A DNA stretch of 64,000 bases, taken from the NCBI GenBank assembly GCA_963682055.1, contig OY821749.1:19790631-19854630 (forward strand), written 5' to 3'. The stretch comes from Primula veris. Its lineage: Eukaryota; Streptophyta; Magnoliopsida; Ericales; Primulaceae. A program made the translations under genes and the position numbers. The notes beneath the pieces are model-generated. The model saw only the letters and a list, made by a program, of their open reading frames with translations. It ran no database searches and was not told the origin of the DNA. This document shows positions 40,311-50,978 of this stretch, in pieces; positions within the stretch are counted from its first letter, which is position 1, and every line of letters starts with the position of its first letter.

Positions 40311-40619
40311 CCCATGTATGTGTGTGTGTTTTTTTTTTTTTCCCACTATACTTGAATGATGTTAACGCTTCTAAACAATCTCTTGGTTGGTTTTTCTTTT
40401 GTTCTACCTCTGAACATTTGGAATTCCTTATTGATATGCTTATTTAAATAGAAAGACTTCTGTTACTTGAATTGATTTTTTATAACCAAAAGCTGTGAAT
40501 ATGAAATTCACACAACTAGTATTTGCACTTGAGAAATGTCAATTGGAGTGATCCTTTGACTCGAGAAGTCGAGAACTATGTATTTATTGCTGGGTTTGGT
40601 AGACTTACATAACTCATAA

Positions 40620-41010
40620 TGAAAACCGGAATGGCTCTCTGGTGCCTCAAACCCAGTAAAAATATTGGATAATCAAATTCGAAAGGAAAGAGTACCGAGG
40701 TGAGATGCATAAAATTAATCCCAAAACTTCAATTGTCTCAGGAAAACAGAAGTTATCATCGTTAAATTAGCCGAATGAGCAGGTGAGTTGCATGTTTGAG
40801 CCCGAATAGGTTCGGTTAAGAGGATGATCTTGACGGAAATGAGGGGGAATATGAATACCCATAAATTGAAATTCAAAAATGTGTTAGAATTATTAGGCAA
40901 TTCATAGAGACTGACAAATGTTGGGACAATGAATCTCAAATCTAGTTGATGCATTATTTTTCTTGGTATCGGTCTAAATTTTACCAAGTATTAATCAAGG
41001 CATACAAATA
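40620..41010 (-). pseudogene. Degenerate copy A of an unrecognised small membrane-protein ORF
   Basis: The minus-strand reading starts near 40987 and contains LDLRFIVPTFVSLYE and LNFNLWVFIFPLISVKIILL, which align with copy B (42789-43265). The frame stops at 40715. Sequence similar to the rest of copy B continues to about 40620 in broken frames. It is the most diverged of three local copies and is judged a pseudogene. No known family was recognised. Confidence 0.55.
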
Positions 41011-41478
41011 ATTAGCAGCCATTCAGGTTTTGTTAGATAACGAATAAAATAATTATTGAATCAAATTTACCCCATCAATAACCAATAATTTGGAACTCAA
41101 CTTTACTATTCCCTTTGGTTCCATCATGGCATCATACATGACACATCTAATTCTTCTTCTTCTTTTTTCCATATTCCGCAAGTATTCCAATTGAGCAGAG
41201 ATACGAGTTAAGAGTAGAACAAGCAGCTGTGTAAGGCTCTGTAAAGACTTGCAACGGATTATTAAATCGCCAATTAAAGAAAAACTGATACTGGAAATGA
41301 AATGTAAAATAATTTCTGGCACGAGCAAGGTTACCAAATCGGTTGAGTTGCCATAAGATTGGAGATTAGGAAATTGTATTGTAGTATCAAAGTTTAAAAA
41401 CATATAATAAGTAAATGAAGACTGTTTTTTTTTATATAAATTAAAACATTGTTTACCAACTTGTTTCACAAAGTACTC

Positions 41479-41737
41479 TCGATGCTGCTTAAAGAAAATC
41501 GAGTTTCCTACTTGGGAGATTACCCACATAATTACGGATATTATTCATCTTACGGAATGCATGAATTGGAAATTCTGTTGGCTGAATCGCTCATTAAATA
41601 AGTCGGTAAATTGTCTAGCCAAGTTTGCAAGGCTATGGTCTATATATAGTCGCTTTTCGGTTTTGTCAGACGAGTTACAATCACTTTTGTACTCCGATTT
41701 GGTTTAATGATAATTTCATTTAAAAAAAAAAAAAAAC
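41479..41737 (+). mobile_element. 5'-truncated LINE 3' end with poly-A and 8-bp target duplication
   Basis: One frame stays open from the left edge to a TAA at about 41707. It reads ...KKIEFPTWEITHIITDIIHL then SLNKSVNCLAKFARLWSIYS and ends SLLYSDLV, which has the look of the C-terminal RNase H end of plant L1-type LINEs. A short 3' UTR and a poly-A run (41722-41736) follow. AAGTACTC flanks it at 41471-41478 and 41738-41745. The paralogous locus in the distal duplication lacks the whole insert. Confidence 0.82.
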
Positions 41738-41888
41738 AAGTACTCCCTATATGGATGTATTCCAAATTACCCTCACATTAGGGCCCACACCAATATTTGC
41801 AATTTTTTTTGCAATCAATGTCGACAACATAAGCAACACATAAGCCATTGTAGTAGAATTTCATTACATATATATTGAATTCTTACAA

Positions 41889-42276
41889 GCTGCAGAATGC
41901 AATTTGGTCTTGTGTTGTAAGTTTGTGTTTTGGTTATTTTATCTTTTTTTTTATATGTATTTGTAAAACAAATTCTTAAATCAACATTTTATTTTATTTA
42001 TAAAATGTTTGTTTACAAAAATATGTAAAATTTGATTTTTTATATATATTTTTGATATTTATTATTATTACTATCTTATAATTTTTCAAAACAAACAATA
42101 AATACCAAAAAAAAATATTTTAAAAAAAATTAATTTTACAGATTTTTTTGAACAAAAAATTTAGAAATAAAATAAAATGTTGATTTAAGAAGAAAAAAAA
42201 TCAAAAAAAAATTACAAATACATATGAAAAAAACGATAACATGATTTTACAAACATGATCAAATGTACTCACCAAG
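41889..42276. mobile_element. 388-bp insertion defined by the paralogous empty site
   Basis: Flanked by TTACAA (41883-41888 and 42277-42282). The distal duplicate reads straight across with a single 'ctacaac' near 48090. The insert is very AT-rich and contains inverted arms ('atatgtatttgtaa...aaatcaacattttattttatt' versus its complement at about 42165-42235). Superfamily not identified. Confidence 0.6.
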
Positions 42277-42788
42277 TTACAACTAACATTCATTAGTATC
42301 TTTTATTAACTTTAAGTCGCTATAATATGCTCCTTGCCTTTTAAAAAGTTATGTGCATAACCCCCTTGTTTTAAGTAGTTTATAAAGAGTTTTAACTCAT
42401 TGCAAATTACACCCCAAAACCTTAAAAAGTGACATTACATAACAGAAATGATGAAACTTATACAAACCAGAAAGACTAGGCACACAACGCCTCTGAAATT
42501 TAGAACTATAAATAATTATTCAGAATTTTATTTGGTTCAAATAAATATTAGACTTTTTTGTATGTTATGATTTTTTTCCCGATAGGATTGAAAAACCGCC
42601 CGAAATATAGTGCGCCTTAGGCGTGAAAAGGCGCTGGACCGGCCCTGATAAAGTACCATAAAACATGAGGAAAATTACAAGAGCAAGTTTATTCACACAA
42701 ATTTATGCCAATTTCGTGATTAGTGATGATGTTAATTAAGGGGATCAAAGTTGCAACTTGCAAATGAACTTTGTAAATCCTTCGGCCC

Positions 42789-43265
42789 TCAACTCTGGAC
42801 TATTATTTCAACTTGAGGAATGTTTATTTCTTGCTGGTTTTGGTAGGTTGCGCAACCGATAATAAAAACCGGAATGTCGTTCATTTTGTCCCTAAACCAG
42901 CACAAATATTGAATAGCCAAACTTGAAATGGAATCATACCAAGGAGATATACATATCATGAATCCAAATATAGCCCAAAAATGAAATTGTTGCAACGAAT
43001 AAGAAGCTATCAACAAAATAGCCAACGGAGAAGAAAAGTCGCCTGGTTTCACTCGGATGGATTGCGGAGAGAGGGATATGTTGGCAGGAAGCTTGATAGA
43101 AATGAAGAGAAACACGAGGATTATTATGGAAATCCCGTAAAAATTATTATTTAAAAAGGATGAAGAATTAAGCAAATTCCACAAGTCATTTTTGTCTTTT
43201 TGATAGAAGAATATGTAGAGACTGATAAATGCTGGGATAGTGAATCTCAAGTCTAAATGATACAT
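42789..43265 (-). CDS. Unrecognised small hydrophobic protein, copy B (158 residues)
   Basis: This is the only one of the three local copies with an uninterrupted frame from ATG (43265) to stop (42789). It has three or four hydrophobic stretches: about residues 7-20 (FTIPAFISLYIFF), 43-58 (YGISIIILVFLFISIK) and 76-105 (PLAILLIASYSLQ ... WAIFGFMICIS). It contains a repeated-family segment SLSPQSIRVKPGDFSSPLA. No family was recognised. No introns are evident, and no promoter or UTR could be defined. Since the other two copies are broken, this may be a fragment of a larger gene or a decaying transposon-carried ORF rather than a functional gene. Confidence 0.35.
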   Translation of the reverse strand: MYHLDLRFTIPAFISLYIFFYQKDKNDLWNLLNSSSFLNNNFYGISIIILVFLFISIKLPANISLSPQSIRVKPGDFSSPLAILLIASYSLQQFHFWAIFGFMICISPWYDSISSLAIQYLCWFRDKMNDIPVFIIGCATYQNQQEINIPQVEIIVQS

Positions 43266-43290
43266 GTTCTTTGTGTCTCTCTTCTTGAGT

Positions 43291-44366
43291 TCTAGCCTTC
43301 TAGCTAGGTATATATTTCGCTATAATTAGTGCTTATTATTTATAGACACACAGGATTACATTATAATAGTATAAAATAGCCTAGAATTATAGAAGCAACA
43401 TGAGGGTAGAAAGTGATAGGGGTCGGCAAGTTGGAGTTGTGAGTTGAAATAGAATATGCATGCATTATGATTACAAAAAAATAAAATAAAAAAATATGCA
43501 TGATTATTAATTGCTTAGGAAATAATATCATTATTTGATTTATGGATGGAGTGAGAAAGGGCTTCTTCGAGGTATCAAAGCTAAGGTAAGGTGTTGACAT
43601 TACAACCCGCAATCTACAAATATATTATTTTCACGATAAATTATTTAGAAATGATGTTTTTCGCAGATCGCAACTTTGCAAAATAACATGTAGAATTTTG
43701 CAACCCTAATATGGGCTTGGCCACTGATTGTATTGTTATAATTTTGTTATAGCCAGTCAACGACGTCAGCAATATTGGAATCTTTATTCAAGAGGGTAGA
43801 AAAATGTTTTTGTTCCATGCACAATATAGTATACTACTAATCATCTGTGAGACTCAATCCTGATTGCACTGTTCATCAACCAGTTTGTAATAGACGTCTG
43901 AGTCGGTTACCTCGTCGGCATGAACTAAATTACTTCAAGTAATTAAATACCGGCATAATAACTTGTTAATTACGTACTATATATCTTCCTGTACTAATAA
44001 TATATTTATTTCCAAAAATTGAATAACTATCATACTCCTTAATTAATTAGTCCTTACCACAAACTAGTATATATAGACTGATTAACAAACGTAAAATACA
44101 GCTACTTTCAAATTATTACGGAATCTCTTTTATGTAGAAAAAACTGTCTATTTGTAATTTCAGATGGAGGTTTTTTTTTGAAGTAATTAAACTTGTTACT
44201 CTCGAAAGGAAACTACAAGAAATATAAGAATAAGATGTCAATTATCCAAAGTCGATCCAAAATTTAATGAGAAGAATATTTTTCTTCTCTAGGTCTTGTA
44301 ATGTTTTGGAAGATATGGGAACATTTTACAAAAGGAATAAAGACATTATATATATATATATATATA
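43291..44366. other. Spacer, no gene seen
   Basis: AT-rich sequence containing a short (TA)n run at about 44347-44366 directly before the second palindromic MITE. No supported ORF. Confidence 0.45.
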
Positions 44367-44704
44367 GGAGAAGTTATATGAACATTATATCAACTTGGAC
44401 ATTTTTTTTTTGTAAAAACGCTCCAAATTAATATTTGGCTAATGCAAATCTCCACGGTTTCACGACGGGAACACAAATATGCGTATTGTTTTTTTTTCTG
44501 AGATGTATAATGACATGTTTTCGAAATTATGTAAAATTTAAAATTTCAAAACATGTCATTATACATCTCAGAAAAAAAACAAGACGCATATTTGTGTTTC
44601 CGTCGTGAAACCGTGAAGATTTGCATTAATCAAATTTTGATTTGGAGCGTTTTTGAAAAAAAATAATCCATTTTGGTGTTTTTCATGGTGTCCATATATT
44701 CTCC
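44367..44704. mobile_element. Near-palindromic MITE, copy 2
   Basis: Ends GGAGAAGTTATATGA and its inverse TCCATATATTCTCC. The two halves pair over most of the length, sharing the 'gagatgtataatgacatgtttt' and 'acaaatatgcgt' segments with copy 1 at 40013-40310. Inserted next to a TA run. A partial third copy ('aacatcaacttagacat...cctccaaattaagatttggctaaag') follows at about 44725-44790. Confidence 0.78.
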
Positions 44705-45350
44705 CCATATATGAGAGAGTTTATATAAACATCAACTTAGACATCAATTGGGATAATTTTTTATAAAAACCTCCAAATTAAGATTTGGCTAAAGTATATT
44801 TTCTTAGGTGATCTTTTAACTTGTTCCTTATATATATTAGTATAAAAGGATGTAATTGTTTGGGTTACATTTATACGGAAATGATTTGGCTGACCATATA
44901 TAAGTATACTTTTTTGTTTACTTTTTACTTATAAGTTATAAGTAATTAGTCTGTTTGGTTAATTTACTAGATATAAGCATAGTTTCTTAAAGTAAAAGTA
45001 AGATAAGAAAGTTTATTCAATTATTAGAGATTTCCTTACTTTTTTGGAAAAAAGTAAGGTCTGGGTATTTATCCTTTTAGAATGAAGATTTTTCAGTTGT
45101 TTCTATAATATTACATTAAGTTTAGGTATTATTTGTGATTTTATTTAAATTTCTTAGAATAATAAATTTTCCATTTATTTCTTCTACATTTGTTATGGTA
45201 TTTCATTGGTGTATGATATTTTAACATGGGATAAGTTGAATCTTTAGAACATAAAAGCAACTTTTCAACATATTTTTTGTTAAAGTTTTGTAATGATTTA
45301 CTTCTTTGTGTAAATAAATGCAACAAAGAGATAATGAAGTCTTAGCAATG

Positions 45351-45450
45351 ATTGTGGAAATTTGTAATGGTTCCTTCTTTGTGGAGATTTGTAATGGTGT
45401 ACATAATTACAAATCTCTCAGAGAAGCAACCCATTACAAATTTCATTGAC
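45351..45450. repeat. 100-nt hairpin (45-nt arms, 10-nt loop)
   Basis: Arm 45351-45395 and arm 45406-45450 are imperfect inverse complements. The best blocks are 'gaaatttgtaatgg' and 'gagatttgtaat', separated by a 10-nt loop. It could be a minimal MITE or a small-RNA hairpin. It abuts the solo LTR. Confidence 0.7.
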
Positions 45451-45456
45451 TTGTTT

Positions 45457-47523
45457 TGTAATATCACTGACCTAATTTGAGAGTCACACGGCCGAATAAC
45501 ACGTATGGTGACACGTGCTAGACAAAGCCTAATTTACAAATATTCAAAAATAGTATAATCATGAAATATACCCAAAATTATGTACCTTCATTAATAACAA
45601 TTTTAACTACGGTCCTTACCAAGTAATTAAACATCATATAAGTTAAAGAAAAATTACATCACAGCGGAAAATCTAACTTAAACTTCTATAAGGTCTGTCT
45701 GGTCCCAACTAATTGACTTCAAATCTAAATAGCCGATCGCTTACCTGAAAAACATTTTAAAAGGGAAGGGTGAGCTAAACGAGCTCAATGAGAGAGAATG
45801 ACTTACAATATAATATAAGGGACAAAAATAAGATTTTTCCTTATCGTTTCTTTCAAATTAAATCCTTTATTTTAAGTAAAATTCTCAATGCAATTCTTTA
45901 GAAATCAGTTGAACAAATTGAATGAAATATAAATAATCTCTTTTTTCTTTCTTATTTTGGTGTTCGCAAATATGAAAGTATTATGTTACGGTAACAAGCT
46001 CGATTGACTTACTCAATCTCTTTATCATCGATCTTTTTATCAGGTATATAAACCATACGTGCACTACGTAATTAAGGTCACCACAGCATGACGGCTGAGT
46101 CTATTCCTTAAAACGTTCCGGTTGACGAAGCTATGTACAATCGCTAAGTCAACCGTTGAGAACTAAACTCATTTGTTTAGTTGTCAACGTCACCCCACTG
46201 ATGGGCTTGGAGGAATCTCCGTTGGACTTCTCTCTCATGATACCAATACAAAATCATAAGCGCATCAAAAATAAAACTGTCTTTAATATAAACTTTCAAT
46301 TCATAAAATTACTTTTCTTTCTTTCTTTCTTTCAACATTTAATATAAATATAATTATATAATAATACCGTTTTGTGAATAATCACTGAAAATCTACAAAT
46401 AATTTGTCGTAAAAATGCAATGGGATACTTGTAGTAGAAAGACAAAACCCACTCACCTGATTCGAGTTGAAAAACCCGAAACTCTTCTACAGCAGAACAA
46501 TTAATAACCTGGAAAATATGATACGATAACTATCCATCAACAATTATATCAAAGCTAACTTAACGACTTTAATCAGCACTACCGATTCAAACATTCCCAA
46601 CAACTCCTTTACTAAAATTTTATTTGACATCTAGTACTTCAAATTAAGTCTGTTAGCTAAACACATTTTGTTCTTTAAGTTTGAGAATATACATAATTAT
46701 AACCAATCATTGATTCGTAAACCGTTACTGTAATAACATACCACTTAACCATAAGTTTCCATACCCTTTTCTTAAAATCAAACACCATAAATACTTTTTC
46801 GAAAGAGCATTTCAAACTAAATTTGAATAATCCAGTTCAGGTAACTACATATTTCATATGTTAGTCCACAAAGGTAATTGAATGATCCAACCTACTAAGT
46901 TCAGTATATCCCCGCTAAAACTGCTATGACCTGTCAATGATGCACCGGTTCTTATGTCAGTTGTCGATATCCCATAATTTACATTTGTTATATGGTATTT
47001 CACTTAGGTTAAAGGCTTAGATATCAATTAAATCTCATGATCTAAATAAAAATACTCAGAATAGTAATTAAAGAATATACTACTAAGGCTAATTAGCTTA
47101 CTTGGCTGGGAGGGTGAACAAGACTCTTAACTACTCACTTGCTCCTTGATCTGATTGTCTGTTAAATGGCCCGTTCTCAGTTTCACTGATGGTACTCTCT
47201 CTCTCTTCAATTTTGGTTCTCTCTCCCTCTATATTTATACGTATGTAAACATGGCCTATAAAAACTTGCAGAAAAGAAACGGCTTCTTTCTTTTAATCCC
47301 CATTTTCCATTTAAGTGTCTTAATAACTCATCTGTTACAAAACTCTCTACCTACACATTTAATTAGTTACCATAGCAGAACAAAATCTTAATACATGAAT
47401 CCTAACATTACTAATTACCAAACGACCTCACTATCTATCCAAAATGTCAAAAATAGTCCCAAGAAGATCATATTATAACACTAATAGCAAATATAAAATA
47501 GAATTAAAATACGGGATTTCACA
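45457..47523. mobile_element. Solo LTR of a retrotransposon with 5-bp target duplication
   Basis: Begins TGTAATATCAC and ends GGGATTTCACA, the TG...CA ends of an LTR with short inverted termini. It is flanked by TGTTT at 45452-45456 and 47524-47528. The 2067-bp body has no gag-pol coding sequence, no primer-binding site beyond the end and no second LTR, so it is read as a solo LTR left by unequal recombination. Superfamily (Gypsy or Copia) and orientation cannot be fixed from this sequence alone. Confidence 0.75.
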
Positions 47524-48285
47524 TGTTTTGTTTTGTTTTGTTTTGAGTTTGAGCAATATATTTGATTTGTTTTGGTAGAGAACAATTTCATTGTTCATCT
47601 GTTTGTTTCATGGTAAAACAGGGGAATTTTTTTTTACAGGTAAAATAAATTTTATGGTTGGCTGTTTAGTTGGCAAAAATAGTTTCCGAGGAAATGTTTT
47701 CCAAATCTAATGCAAAATCAAGGAAGGAAACTGATTACGGCGAAAATAAAACAGGAAAAATGGTACTAGAAATGAAATGTAAATTATTTATGACACAAGC
47801 AAGGTTACCAAATTGCGAGAGACGTGAGTTGCCATAGATCGGAGATTAGGAAATTGTATTGTATTGTATTGTATTGTCAAAATTTGGAAACATACTTAGT
47901 AAATGAAAACTGTTTCTCTCTCAAATTAAAACGGTGTTATCGATTTTTAAACATAATTTATTTCACAAAGTCTGTAGATGTATTCTAAATTACTCTCACA
48001 CTACAACAATATTTACATTTTATTTTTTACAATCTATGTCGACAACGTAAACACATAAGCCATAGTACTAGAACATGAATTCCTACAACTAACATTCACT
48101 AGAATTTTGTTCGTTGTCTCTAGCTTATAAAGTACTATATATAAAAACATGAGGAAATTTAAAAGAGCATGTTTATTCACACAAATTTATGCTAATTTCG
48201 TGATAAGTACAGCTGCTACTGAACTTTGTAAGTCCTTCGATGGGCTCCTCTCAACTCTGGACTATTATTTCAACTTGAGGAAATG

Positions 48286-49137
48286 TTAATTTCTTGCTGG
48301 TTTTGGTAGGCTGCAAGACCGATAATATAAACCGGGAATAGCATTGATGTTATCCCAAAACCAGCACAAATATTGAATAGCCAAATTTAAAATGAAATCA
48401 TACCAAGGAGATATACATATCATGAATCCAAGTATAGCCCAAAAATGAAATTGTTGCAATGAATAAGAAGCTATCAACAAAGCAGCCAACGGAAACGAAA
48501 AGTCGCCTGCTTGGCTGCTTGTACTCGGATGGATTGCGGAGAGAGGGATATGTAGACAGGAAGCTTGATAGAAATTAATGAAGAGAAACATGAGTTTATG
48601 GAAATCCTAATAAAATTGCCATTTAAAAAGGAAGATGAATTAAGAAAATTCCACAAGTTATTAATGTGTTTTTGATGAGTTCAAATCTTTACCGCTTATC
48701 TCTCTACCTCCTTCCGTACTCCCTTACTTATTTTCATTCAAATTTTAAATTTTCACAACTTATACCGTAACTTTATAAATTTTTATATTATATTGTATTC
48801 AAATTTTAAAACATTTGAACATAATATTGTTTTAGACAATTTTTTTAATATTCAATGTTAAATTTACACTAATTTATACATTTATTCCAAAATAATTTTT
48901 TTGTGGATTTTTCTTTTAAAAATAATTATTGGAATGTATTAATACATGTATTATAGTAAATTTACAATTTTTTTCAAGTTTTTTAGTATTTTTTTTTGGA
49001 TAAAATAAACAAGATGACACGGAAGGGGATAGAGAAATTGAGTAAAAGATTTGGACACGTTTTTGATAGAAGGACATGTAGAGAGTGACAAATGCTGGGA
49101 TAAATATGAATCTCCAACTAGCAGAGAGAAATATCAC
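48286..49137 (-). pseudogene. Copy C of the unrecognised membrane-protein ORF, frameshifted and interrupted
   Basis: The N-terminal piece (WRFIFIPAFVTLYMSFYQK) is encoded just above 49059. The rest resumes below 48677 after a 382-bp insertion: MWNFLNSSSFLNGNF then SLSPQSIRVQ. A frameshift near 48510 moves the remainder (DFSFPLAALLIASYSLQQFH, ISPWYDFILNLAIQYLCW) to another frame. It is clearly homologous to copy B but broken twice. Function unknown. Confidence 0.75.
48677..49058. mobile_element. Mutator-like MITE with 9-bp target duplication
   Basis: Termini GAGTTCAAATCTTTACC... and ...AAAGATTTGGACAC are inverse repeats over about 40 bp with mismatches. GTTTTTGAT is duplicated exactly at 48668-48676 and 49059-49067. 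The paralogous site in copy B (about 43195-43207, tctttttgatagaag) is uninterrupted. 382 bp, AT-rich, non-coding. Confidence 0.88.
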
Positions 49138-49150
49138 AATATGTACATAC

Positions 49151-50519
49151 TAAAACATAACTGCTCAAAACTTTATTATTTATATTTTAGAAATAAAAAT
49201 AAAATTGTAAATCAAGAACTATGGATTCTTTGCAAAAGATTAAAGTTACTGAGGGCTCGTAGCAATTCATTTATAGTTCCTAGGGTTATTTGCAATTTAG
49301 CCTTGTTATAAGCTGACTCTGAGTCAACAACAACCCAAATTATTATTATATGTACCAAAGGACGAAAAAACAGTTTGTTCAACCCAATAAATACCAAAAA
49401 TTAGATTATCAAGTAGATTACAACCCATTTTCCTAACCTAAATGACAATATGAATGTAAATATAATTAAGAGCTAAATAACTAACAAGAGCACTTAATGT
49501 TAATCATTTTATCCTTATAGCACTTAAAAATATGACTAAATATGGGTAGTTTAGGGTAGGGTAAAAGGATAAATGTCAATGTAATATCTGTTTCAAAATA
49601 ACTTTATAAATAATCAGGAGTTTTTGTTCGTTTGGCCAAACACTTTTTACTACAAAAAAAAACACCCTACAACTTCTCTTATTTTTAGTAAAAATAAAAC
49701 ACCCTTCTGTTGATGATTTCTATCTTTCTATTTATTGGTATATTTGTTTGTCTTGATGTCATTGTCCCCGTTGAGTGGTTCCCCATCATTGCAATTCACT
49801 CCACTGGCATCACCGGACAATCACCATCAGTTAGACCCTACTCCAGTCATGGTCCGAGGTTATAACATGTCGGTGCATCGAGGTTCTATATTTACGGTGT
49901 CTTGACTAAACGCGTCTATTTCTCCCAATCTCTTTATTTTTATCTCTCACGGACGCCTCAAACCAGCTCTATTTTAGCTAGCTTTCTCACTCGCATACAT
50001 GCACCTTGCGTAAAAAAATAGTGTTAACAACGGATTTGTACTCGTGGGAGTGACATGCGACAAGACCATGATATCTTTGAAGCATATGGTAACAAGAAGA
50101 TTTAATCGGACGATGAATTTTTGTATGGTCTAAAGAAATTAATGTTTCATAGGGGTGCTGAACTTACACAAACTACTAGTTTTAAGTGGGAAAAAAAAAG
50201 GTGCCAAATTATCGTTTGAAACCTATTTTTTTAGAAATACATGGTTAAAAATTAAAAAAATTACATTTTAAAAATTATGGGAGGTGTCGTAACCCCAAAT
50301 GATCCGCACTTAGCTTCCCGTGCCCATGTGTACTAATGTATGTAATATCGTTGACTCATCAAATGTGAGTTTGCATATGTCATCCTATATGATCATATGC
50401 ATGGTCGGTCATGTGCACTTGTTTATATAATTATGTAGCCCCGGATCATGTTTAGTTGTGTGGATGAAAATTTTGTTATTCTATTTCATCTTCTGTGATC
50501 TTACTATTATGATTTTTTG
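49151..50519. other. Spacer left of the large Mutator-like element
   Basis: No gene or element with definable ends. Short ORFs on both strands around 49212-49397 are chance. Confidence 0.5.
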
Positions 50520-50767
50520 GAGTTTTTTTCCTAAATGGTCCAGTGGACCACACAATTGCCCAGAATGGGCTACCTTTCTGAAATATTCCCAAAATGGTCT
50601 ACTTTCGAAAAACGACCGATCGAAATGATTAAAACGACCGGTCGTTTTATTATTGAACTCTGTGGAACAATTTGGACAAAAAACGACCGGTCGAATTGGA
50701 CAATACGACCGGTCGTTTTTCAGACAAAAACGATCGGTCGTTATGTACATTTCGATCGGTCGTTTTT
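50520..50767 (+). repeat. Left terminal inverted repeat of the MULE
   Basis: 248 bp, almost identical to the inverse of 56663-56910. The outer 90 bp is unique sequence. The inner part carries six copies of the CGACCGRTCG-type palindrome or its one-base variants, usually inside AAAACG...CGTTTT. Confidence 0.95.
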
Positions 50768-50978
50768 GTGAAATACTTGTACTTAAAAAACTCATCTCAT
50801 TTCCACAGACCACTGTACTCATCTCATTACCACTGTAAAAAAAAAAAAACAGAGCTCTTAGATCATTTTAGGGCAAATCTCAGATCTCTTCCAAAACAGG
50901 TAAAAGCTCAACTCAATATTTTGTGTTGTTGGAGTATTATTTGAGTAAATTTGTTAATTGTACCGTGTGGTTATCGAA

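Larger units (their letters stand above)
41250..43290. repeat. Local segmental duplication, proximal copy
   Basis: Colinear similarity with 47750-49140. Shared pieces include 'gaaatgaaatgtaaa', 'gagcaaggttaccaaat' (variant 'caagcaaggttaccaaat'), 'ggagattaggaaattgtattgta' and 'caatgtcgacaac' (variant 'ctatgtcgacaac'). They also share the full membrane-ORF region. This copy additionally contains a LINE fragment (41479-41737) and a 388-bp insertion (41889-42276), both absent from the other copy. Confidence 0.75.
47750..49150. repeat. Local segmental duplication, distal copy
   Basis: Partner of 41250-43290 in the same orientation. It lacks the LINE fragment and the 388-bp insert found there, and instead carries the 382-bp insertion at 48677-49058. 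The solo LTR lies between the two copies. Confidence 0.75.

Noticed and set aside
41053..41529. 158-codon minus-strand ORF
   Set aside because: It runs antisense through the LINE fragment at one end and non-coding duplicated sequence at the other; the distal duplicate does not keep the frame.
50481..50822. ORFs inside the MULE TIRs (also 56680-57009)
   Set aside because: Both TIRs give the same translation because they are inverted copies; the frames read through palindromes and have no start context or homology.
50958..50978. Upstream extension of the transposase frame
   Set aside because: It begins with TTG, not used as a start in plant nuclear genes; the first ATG is at 50979.
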